Below, in pieces: positions 30,650-35,403 of a stretch of 35,403 bases of DNA. The first letter of the stretch is position 1. Every line of letters begins with the position of its first letter. The position numbers were made by a program, and so were the translations under genes. The stretch covers positions 1-35,403 of the forward strand of contig CAVEJT010000004.1 in assembly GCA_963616135.1 (NCBI GenBank). Direction: 5' to 3'. The notes under the pieces were generated by a model that did not search any database, was not told the origin of the DNA, and was given only the letters and a program-made list of their open reading frames with translations. Origin of the DNA: UMGS1613 sp963616135 (lineage in GTDB: Bacteria; Bacillota_I; Bacilli_A; RF39; UBA660).

Positions 30650-31462
30650 ATGGAATTATTAAAATATATATTTTTAGGATTTATACAAGGAATAACAGAA
30701 CCAATACCAGTATCTTCAAGTGGTCATTTATTAATATTTCAAAAAATAATAGGTGGTATAGATAAGATAGATTATGGAATACTTGCTACTATAACAAATT
30801 TTGGTAGTTTTATAGCTATTTGTTTAATATTTAAAAAAGAAATTTGTGATTTATTTAAATCTTTCTTTGGATATTTAAAAACTAAGGATAAAAAATATTA
30901 TGGCAATTACAAGTATTCTTGGTATATAGTTTTAGCAACCATTCCAGCTGGAATAATGGGACTTATAGTTACTAAATTAGGATTTTTTGATGCTTTAGAA
31001 AAAAATGTTAAATTTGTTGGTATAACTTTATTAATTACAGGAATATTTTTATTTATAATAAAAGATTTTAAAGGTAAAAAAGATAAGAAAGATATAACAC
31101 TTAAAGATGCCCTAATAATTGGATTATTTCAAGTAGTAGCTTTAATTCCAGGAATAAGTAGAAGTGGCTCTACAATGATAGGTGGAATGTTTAGGGGATT
31201 AAAAAGAGAAACTGCTTTTAATTTCTCATTTCTACTATATATACCAATTAGTATAGCTACAACATTATTAGGCTTTAAAGATTTATTTAGTGCAAATTTA
31301 GAGATAAATACGATTATGTTATATTTAATAAGTATGATAGTTGCATTTATATTTACTTATATAGGCACTAAATGGTTTAGAAAAGTTGTAAAAGAAGGAA
31401 AATTAATATACTTTTCAATATATTGTTTAATAGTAGGTATATTAGTAATAATATTTTTATAA
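30650..31462 (+). CDS. uppP: Undecaprenyl-diphosphatase
   Basis: UppP (BacA) removes a phosphate from undecaprenyl diphosphate at the membrane, recycling the lipid carrier for wall synthesis and conferring some bacitracin resistance. The 270-residue membrane protein has the N-terminal signature FIQGITEPIPVSSSGHLLIFQ and the second conserved block PGISRSGSTMIGGMFRG, with several membrane helices. It is a core gene, monocistronic here, followed by a terminator. Confidence 0.95.
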   Translation: MELLKYIFLGFIQGITEPIPVSSSGHLLIFQKIIGGIDKIDYGILATITNFGSFIAICLIFKKEICDLFKSFFGYLKTKDKKYYGNYKYSWYIVLATIPAGIMGLIVTKLGFFDALEKNVKFVGITLLITGIFLFIIKDFKGKKDKKDITLKDALIIGLFQVVALIPGISRSGSTMIGGMFRGLKRETAFNFSFLLYIPISIATTLLGFKDLFSANLEINTIMLYLISMIVAFIFTYIGTKWFRKVVKEGKLIYFSIYCLIVGILVIIFL

Positions 31463-31485
31463 AAGTCTTAAGACTTTTTTCTTTT
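31460..31485 (+). terminator. Terminator of uppP
   Basis: AAAAGTC and GACTTTT (31471-31477) form a compact hairpin across TTAA, followed by TTCTTTT. Confidence 0.75.
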
Positions 31486-31526
31486 AGTAAAAAATAAATT
31501 ATGATATAATTAGTAGGGTGTTTAAT

Positions 31527-31919
31527 TTGAAGGCAGTAAAAAACTATTTAAAACATTTAATAATATATTTAATGTCATTTATGATAAATTATTTAATATT
31601 TATTGTATTAATGTTATTTATAAGTTATAAAAATTATATAGGTATACAGATAATTAATGTAATAGCTTGGATAATTTCAATGTTATTTATATTTTATGTA
31701 GATCAAAAATATGTACCAGATTTAGTAGATGAAAATAATAGTAAGGAATTATTTAAATTTATTTTAGTTAGAATACTTAGTTTAATAATAGAATCCATAA
31801 TAATATTTGTATTTATTAATATATTTCAGTATAATTATTATTTAATCAAATTATTTAGTTTAGTAAGTTTATTTATATTAAATAGTTTTTATGTAAAAAA
31901 TATTAAATTTAAAGATTAA
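31527..31919 (+). CDS. GtrA-like four-helix membrane protein
   Basis: GtrA-family proteins are small membrane proteins linked to lipid-carrier-bound sugar transfer. The 130-residue product has four hydrophobic helices and the family's short polar loops, including an FYVDQKYV segment after the second. I prefer TTG 31527, with AGGGTG at 31515-31520 correctly spaced; the GTG at 31518 lies inside that ribosome binding site. A TATAAT at 31505-31510 may be its -10. It follows uppP, which fits a lipid-carrier role, though the terminator between them makes it a separate unit. Confidence 0.65.
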   Translation: MKAVKNYLKHLIIYLMSFMINYLIFIVLMLFISYKNYIGIQIINVIAWIISMLFIFYVDQKYVPDLVDENNSKELFKFILVRILSLIIESIIIFVFINIFQYNYYLIKLFSLVSLFILNSFYVKNIKFKD

Positions 31920-31949
31920 AAAAAGTTCATAAAGTGAACTATTTTTTTG
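31920..31949. terminator. Bidirectional terminator between the GtrA-like and 31939 genes
   Basis: AGTTCA and TGAACT flank a 5-nt loop (about 31924-31940), with A-runs before and T-runs after, so it can end both convergent transcripts. Confidence 0.75.
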
Positions 31950-32151
31950 TATATTTTTTAACATCGATATCAATAATATAATTATTTAAATTAAATCCAC
32001 AGTCTTGAGCAAGTTCAATTAATCTTTGATTGGATGCAGAATATACATCAGAAGCACTAATAGCTGCTGCTCCAAATCCACCAATTAAGAAAGCACTTTC
32101 AAAGTAATCGATTAAATCTCTGCGTAAAGCCTCAAAATCTATATTATTCAT
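31939..32151 (-). CDS. Small conserved-looking protein of unknown function
   Basis: I use ATG at 32151, which has GGAGG at correct spacing; the frame's first GTG lies within that site. The 70-residue product (MNNIDFEALRRDLIDYF, then an Ala/Gly-rich FLIGGFGAAAISASDVYSAS and a polar tail) has a moderately hydrophobic middle that may be a buried helix rather than a membrane span. I recognise no family name. It is a single gene with a terminator shared with the GtrA-like gene. Confidence 0.55.
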   Translation of the reverse strand: MNNIDFEALRRDLIDYFESAFLIGGFGAAAISASDVYSASNQRLIELAQDCGFNLNNYIIDIDVKKYTKK

Positions 32152-32234
32152 AAACACCTCCAGTTGTATATGTATTATTTTAACATATAATTGATTTAAA
32201 TCAAATTAAAAAGTAATCAGTTAAGTTATTATAA

Positions 32235-32385
32235 TGACACTCTTTACATTGATTGTGGTATATATTCAATAAAATATATAAAAAAAACAACAATAAAGAT
32301 GAATTAATTATAAATGTGATTGCTATCATTATGTTAACTGGTATTAGCGAAAAAATGACACTCTTTCATCTCTGATTGAGTGTCA
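32235..32385. repeat. TGACACTCTTT direct repeat plus an inverted copy
   Basis: TGACACTCTTT occurs at 32235-32245 and 32356-32366. The second copy is also half of a hairpin: TGACACTC (32356-32363) pairs with GAGTGTCA (32378-32385). These lie in the gene-free stretch 32158-32470, which otherwise holds the terminator-like hairpin at 32405 and no convincing intact gene. They may be ends of a decayed mobile element or the core of a small RNA. Confidence 0.4.
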
Positions 32386-32396
32386 AAACTAACTTT

Positions 32397-32468
32397 TTAG
32401 AGGCAACATTCACTTGCAGATACGAATGTTCCTTTTTTTTGCAAGTTTGCTTGCTTACAGGCCAATAT
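32397..32468 (-). pseudogene. Possible C-terminal remnant of a mobile-element protein
   Basis: Reading the minus strand into TAA at 32399-32397 gives QANLQKKGTFVSASECCL as the end of a frame that has no suitable start. It looks like a genuine protein tail rather than random A+T-rich sequence, and I associate this kind of ending with transposon-encoded proteins, but I cannot name the family. It overlaps the hairpin below and sits after the coiled-coil gene in another frame. Confidence 0.25.
32405..32440 (+). terminator. Terminator-like hairpin without an obvious upstream gene
   Basis: AACATTC (32405-32411) pairs with GAATGTT (32424-32430), followed by CC and eight Ts. On the plus strand no ORF precedes it within 200 bp, so it could end a small non-coding transcript starting in 32200-32350. 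Confidence 0.45.
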
Positions 32469-32470
32469 TA

Positions 32471-33208
32471 TTATTTTTCTTCGTCTTTTAATCCTTTTTT
32501 TATTCCTTTAGCTATTTCTCCAACGGAATTTCCAACTGTTGGTGCCATTTCATCAATTATTTCTTTAGCTACAGGTATTTGCTGTTGAGCATAAAAAGCA
32601 GTAATTTCTCTCCTTTTTGCTGTAGAATATATAATACCAGAAATTATAATTGTAACCAAAATAATAAATCCACCAAACATATAAAATGGAATAAGGTCAA
32701 ATGAATCGGATTCTTTATTAGAATCAGTTTTATCTTTTAATTGATTTTCAATTGAACAGTATTTAGAAGTATAAGAATTATCTTTGATACTAGGAAAACC
32801 GCACTCACCATCTAATGCATCATTTATTATTTCGATAGATTTTTTATCAGATTGAATAGATTTTTCTAATTCTTCTATTCTATCTTTTCTTTCATAATAA
32901 GCATCATCAAAACCAGTAAATTCTTCTCTATCTAATGATTTAATTTGATCTTCAATTGGTTTTATTTTTTCTTCTAATGTTGCCTTTGAATTCTCGAGAT
33001 TTTGCTTTTCAGTGGCCAATTGTTTGGTTAATTTTGCCTTACTATTTTCAGAGTAATTTGAATTTATTTTTCTTTGCTTAGAAATTCCAGTTGCGATTAA
33101 ACCTCCTCCTACTAATAAGCCTATTATTAAAACTAAAATGGCAACTATAGTAATTTTCTTTTTGTTTTTCTGATATCTTTCTTCATTTAAAAATTTCTTA
33201 TTTTCCAT
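32471..33208 (-). CDS. Coiled-coil protein with two membrane helices
   Basis: I use the internal ATG at 33208, which follows AAAGGAG; the frame opens at 33226 upstream of it. The 245-residue product has an N-terminal helix (ITIVAILVLIIGLLVGGGLIATG), a long Lys/Glu-rich coiled-coil segment (about residues 40-125) with two cysteines after it (CGFPS, YCSIEN), a second membrane helix (LIPFYMFGGFIILVTIIISGIIYS), and a cytosolic C-terminal tail. Function unknown. It is divergent from an XRE regulator gene across a 123-bp gap, a pattern common where the regulator controls its neighbour. Confidence 0.6.
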   Translation of the reverse strand: MENKKFLNEERYQKNKKKITIVAILVLIIGLLVGGGLIATGISKQRKINSNYSENSKAKLTKQLATEKQNLENSKATLEEKIKPIEDQIKSLDREEFTGFDDAYYERKDRIEELEKSIQSDKKSIEIINDALDGECGFPSIKDNSYTSKYCSIENQLKDKTDSNKESDSFDLIPFYMFGGFIILVTIIISGIIYSTAKRREITAFYAQQQIPVAKEIIDEMAPTVGNSVGEIAKGIKKGLKDEEK

Positions 33209-33272
33209 AAGTTCAACTCCTTTCACATAATATTATATCATATAATTGATAAATTTGTATCCATAAATTACC

Positions 33273-33287
33273 ACTTTAAGTAAAAGT
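33273..33287. promoter_or_regulatory. Inverted repeat in the divergent intergenic region
   Basis: ACTTT (33273-33277) and AAAGT (33283-33287) flank a 5-bp spacer between the coiled-coil gene and the XRE gene. It is a plausible operator for the XRE protein, but short and A+T-rich. Confidence 0.35.
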
Positions 33288-33331
33288 TAATATCTTTATT
33301 TTCGAGGATAATAAAACAAGAGGTGGTATTT

Positions 33332-33631
33332 ATGACTAAAAAAGATGGCTTAAATTTTAAAAATATGCAAATACTAAGAGAAAAGAAAAATATAACTCAG
33401 GTTAAACTTAGTTTATTAGTTGGGGTATCCCAGCAGAGTATTACTTATTATGAAACTAACACTAGAACTCCATCACTCCCAGTTGCATTTAAAATTGCCA
33501 AAGAGTTAGGAACAAGTGTTGAAGGATTGGTAGATGGCAATGATATTATTGCAAAATATTATACTTTATGTGATTCAGATAAAGAAACTATCAATAAAAT
33601 TATTGAAACTCTTTATAACAAAAAAGGTTAA
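33332..33631 (+). CDS. XRE-family helix-turn-helix regulator
   Basis: The 99-residue protein has a canonical Cro/C1-type domain: MQILREKKNITQVKLSLLVGVSQQSITYYETNTRTPSLPVAFKIAKELGTSVEGLVDG, where the recognition helix is around VSQQSITYYE. A short C-terminal helix follows. ATG 33332 has GAGGTGG upstream; the frame's GTG at 33323 lies in that site. It probably represses one or both divergent transcripts through sites in 33209-33331. Accessory-type regulators like this are frequent on mobile or defence-related loci. Confidence 0.85.
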   Translation: MTKKDGLNFKNMQILREKKNITQVKLSLLVGVSQQSITYYETNTRTPSLPVAFKIAKELGTSVEGLVDGNDIIAKYYTLCDSDKETINKIIETLYNKKG

Positions 33632-33702
33632 AAATCTCAACTTATCTTTTTACATACTTAAATCAAAATTGTCTTTTTCTCCTTTGAATTGTGAATTTTA
33701 TT

Positions 33703-33722
33703 AAATTAACAAAATAAAACTA
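33703..33722 (+). repeat. 20-bp direct repeat, copy 1
   Basis: AAATTAACAAAATAAAACTA recurs exactly at 35317-35336, and similarity extends downstream (CAATTTGAT here, CAATTTAAT there). In this copy the following sequence can form a hairpin with GAAAGTAGTTTTT, so it may act as the terminator of the XRE gene. The surrounding gap 33632-33948 otherwise holds a 27-codon frame (33751-33834) without a clear ribosome binding site. Confidence 0.65.
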
Positions 33723-33750
33723 TTTCCAATTTGATTTGAAAGTAGTTTTT

Positions 33751-33834
33751 ATGTTATCCCAAAAAAGTTCGAGCAACTATCAACCTGGAGCTCTAAATGA
33801 AGAAATAGAACAACTTCTAGGACAAAAGATATAG
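33751..33834 (+). CDS. Doubtful 27-codon frame, possibly a gene fragment
   Basis: ATG 33751 opens SSSNYQPGALNEEIEQLLGQ, ending at TAG 33834. Its composition is unusually non-A+T-biased for this region, like a piece of a former protein gene, but it lacks a ribosome binding site and overlaps a repeat-associated hairpin. I keep it only as a possible remnant. Confidence 0.2.
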   Translation: MLSQKSSSNYQPGALNEEIEQLLGQKI

Positions 33835-33915
33835 TTAGTAATAAAATTAACTGATACGAGTGCAGCATAAAAATATAAATTATAAAATACTTAACTAGTA
33901 AATATATTCAAAGTA

Positions 33916-33924
33916 TGGTATAAT
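33916..33924 (+). promoter_or_regulatory. Extended -10 promoter of the HAM1-like/UDG-like pair
   Basis: TGG before TATAAT (33919-33924), 25 bp before ATG 33949, forms an extended -10; the -35 region is weak. Confidence 0.65.
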
Positions 33925-33948
33925 CAAACAGAAAATGGAGGTACAAAA

Positions 33949-34605
33949 ATGAAGTGTCTATTAGCAACAACAAACAAAGCCAAGATTAGATATTATGGCA
34001 CAAAATTAAAAGAAAAAGGATTAGATATCGTAACCTTAAACGATTTAAATATTGAAGTAGATGTCGATGAAACAGGTAAAAATCCTATTGAAAATGCTAT
34101 TATAAAAGCTACTGAATACAATAATTTAAGTAATATGACGACAATAGCTTTAGATGAAGGATTATTTTTAGATGGTATACCAGATGAAATACAACCCGGC
34201 ACTCATGTAAGAAGAGTAAATGGAAAAAGATTAGATGATGATGAAATGATAGATTATTATACTTCTTTAGTAAATCAATATGGTGCCAATGGAAAACTAC
34301 ATGGTTATTTTCTAAAAGGTGTAGCTATTGTTAATGGTGATGATACATTTACTTTTGAATATAAAGCAAATCGTGAATTTACTAATAGGAAAAGCGAAAT
34401 AATAGATGAAGGTTACCCTTTAGCTTCCATTCAAATAATAGAGTCAGTTGGTAAGTTTAAATCTGAATTAACTGAAGAAGAAGAAAAAAACACTATGGAT
34501 GTAGAACAAAAAGATATTTTTGATTTTATATTAAATACAATAACTTCAATGGAACAAAATAATGATAAAAAGCTAACAAAAGGAGTTGTAAATGACTTTA
34601 AATGA
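33949..34605 (+). CDS. HAM1/RdgB-like non-canonical purine NTP pyrophosphatase
   Basis: The family converts ITP, dITP and XTP to monophosphates, keeping deaminated purines out of nucleic acids. The 218-residue product has the opening CLLATTNKAKI, then VDETGKNPIENAIIKA (the EtG-x-fxeNA-x-iKA signature with conserved Glu and Lys), and ALDEGLFLDGIPDEIQPGTHVRRV, a diverged form of the ADDSGL/PG-x-xSAR region. The divergence leaves room for a different nucleotide substrate. AATGGAGG precedes the ATG, with an extended -10 further upstream. It overlaps the UDG-fold gene by 14 bp, so the two are surely co-translated. Confidence 0.75.
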   Translation: MKCLLATTNKAKIRYYGTKLKEKGLDIVTLNDLNIEVDVDETGKNPIENAIIKATEYNNLSNMTTIALDEGLFLDGIPDEIQPGTHVRRVNGKRLDDDEMIDYYTSLVNQYGANGKLHGYFLKGVAIVNGDDTFTFEYKANREFTNRKSEIIDEGYPLASIQIIESVGKFKSELTEEEEKNTMDVEQKDIFDFILNTITSMEQNNDKKLTKGVVNDFK

Positions 34606-35257
34606 TTTAACTAAAGAGTATGATAAATTGCAACAAAAGTATGGAGCTAAAGAATTAGATTCTATTTATAATGGTGGATGTAATAAAAATCCTGATATTT
34701 GCTTTGTATTTATGAATCCAACAAGAAAAAATATTGCATCTTCCAAGAATTGGAAAGGATTAAAATCTCCTTGGATAGGAACTAAAAACATTTGGAATTT
34801 GTTTTATGGACTCGGAATGCTTGATGAAGATATATATAATAGAATTAAAAATATTAAAGGTACTGATTGGACTGAAGAGTTTGCAAACATTGTATATGAA
34901 AATGTAAAAAAACACAAATATTTTATAACTAATTTAGGAAAGTGCACGCAAATAGATGCAAGACCATTACCAGATCGTGTTTACAAAGAATACCTACATT
35001 TATTAGAAAAAGAAATTGATATTATTAATCCAAAAGTAATAGTATTGTTTGGTAATCAAGTTAGTTCGATTGTACTAAATGAAAAAATATCTGTTTCTCA
35101 ATGTAGAAAAAAACAATTTGAAAAAATTATTAATAATAAAAAATATAAATGTTATTCAGTTTTTTATCCGGTAGGAAACGGAAGTTTTAATATAGAAAAA
35201 TCCATAGAAGACATATTATACATAAAGAATAGTTTATTTAGTAGGGTAACTGATTAA
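34592..35257 (+). CDS. Uracil-DNA-glycosylase-fold protein
   Basis: UDG-superfamily proteins remove uracil or other deaminated bases from DNA. The 221-residue product has DICFVFMNPTRKN, equivalent to the active-site GxNPG/GDxPG loop. FITNLGKCTQIDARPLPDRVYKEYLHLLEKEIDIINPKVIVLFGNQVS is the typical central block with NLGKC and NPKVIVLFG. YPVGNGSFN is the region of the second catalytic loop. ATG 34592 has AAAGGAG upstream and overlaps the HAM1-like gene. The pairing suggests a small module for handling deaminated nucleotides in the pool and in DNA. Substrate and activity are not shown. Confidence 0.75.
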   Translation: MTLNDLTKEYDKLQQKYGAKELDSIYNGGCNKNPDICFVFMNPTRKNIASSKNWKGLKSPWIGTKNIWNLFYGLGMLDEDIYNRIKNIKGTDWTEEFANIVYENVKKHKYFITNLGKCTQIDARPLPDRVYKEYLHLLEKEIDIINPKVIVLFGNQVSSIVLNEKISVSQCRKKQFEKIINNKKYKCYSVFYPVGNGSFNIEKSIEDILYIKNSLFSRVTD

Positions 35258-35316
35258 ATAAGTATTATATTTATTACACATGCATAATGATTATGTCAAT
35301 TTGTAAGTGTGTTTTA

Positions 35317-35336
35317 AAATTAACAAAATAAAACTA
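35317..35336 (+). repeat. 20-bp direct repeat, copy 2
   Basis: This is an exact copy of the 33703-33722 sequence, 60 bp after the UDG-fold gene. With copy 1 it brackets the HAM1-like/UDG-like pair. It is followed by ATCCCATTTTGGAGACATC at 35357-35375, partly similar to ATCCCAAAAAAGTTCGAGC downstream of copy 1. The window ends 67 bp later with no further gene seen. Confidence 0.65.
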
Positions 35337-35403
35337 CTCTCAATTTAATGATGTGAATCCCATTTTGGAGACATCAAATAAAAAAACTAGATTAAAAAAT
35401 CAA

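Noticed and set aside
32376..32588. Plus-strand 70-codon frame
   Set aside because: It overlaps the minus-strand coiled-coil gene and the orphan terminator hairpin, has no ribosome binding site and no recognisable domain.
1..35403. CRISPR array, tRNA or rRNA genes
   Set aside because: Scanning both strands by eye showed no regularly spaced repeats with unique spacers, and no cloverleaf arms or rRNA-like conserved stretches.

Overview
The window is strongly A+T-rich bacterial DNA with short intergenic gaps, AGGAGG/GGTGAT-type ribosome binding sites, T-tailed terminators and the standard code (TGG for Trp; TGA, TAG and TAA all used as stops). A cwlD-like amidase followed by dacB-spmA-spmB-rluB, the order known from Bacillus, points to an endospore-forming or spore-lineage Bacillota. 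The very low G+C suggests one of the uncultured gut Bacilli/Clostridia; that last step is inference.

Layout. 1-650: decayed mobile DNA (RhuM-like fragment, frameshifted tyrosine-integrase C-terminus, SEC-C scrap). 660-4289: an operon-like run of two membrane-anchored multi-thioredoxin-fold proteins, a small PH-like protein and an anchored protein of unknown function. 4326-6333: trpS, then rplM-rpsI behind a good promoter and a structured leader. 6421-9981: an HD-domain gene with an in-frame amber codon, a glycerophosphodiester phosphodiesterase, gmk, a methyltransferase and a pseudouridine synthase. 10063-14427: an unknown membrane protein and the spore-cortex/rluB cluster. 14436-16905: ferredoxin, a tail-anchored acidic protein, a DUF84-type NTPase and a Cys-rich surface protein.

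16989-27253 is the centrepiece. An N-acetylmuramoyl-L-alanine amidase gene with four LysM repeats is split by a 9,077-bp element. The halves share a GAGGT core (17242-17246 and 26319-26323), and joining them there restores one in-frame 395-codon gene. The element carries a large serine recombinase, a 39-codon ORF, and a five-gene restriction-like operon: 5-methylcytosine methyltransferase, GHKL (MORC/MutL-like) ATPase, Z1-domain helicase-like ATPase, DUF4420-type PD-(D/E)XK protein, and a nuclease with an AspBHI-like N-terminus and an Mrr-like catalytic domain. The combination resembles the GHKL/Z1 restriction systems predicted comparatively by Iyer, Abhiman and Aravind (2008). Its packaging on a gene-splitting serine-recombinase element, and the pairing of a 5mC methyltransferase with a nuclease whose nearest recognised relatives cut methylated DNA, are the most interesting aspects.

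27284-32157: minus-strand unknowns, an RlmD-type rRNA methyltransferase and a DUF3603-like gene, then uppP and a GtrA-like gene on the plus strand and one small minus-strand gene. 32158-35403: another accessory-looking stretch with repeats, a coiled-coil membrane protein divergent from an XRE regulator, and an overlapping pair (HAM1-like NTP pyrophosphatase and UDG-fold protein) lying between two copies of a 20-bp repeat.
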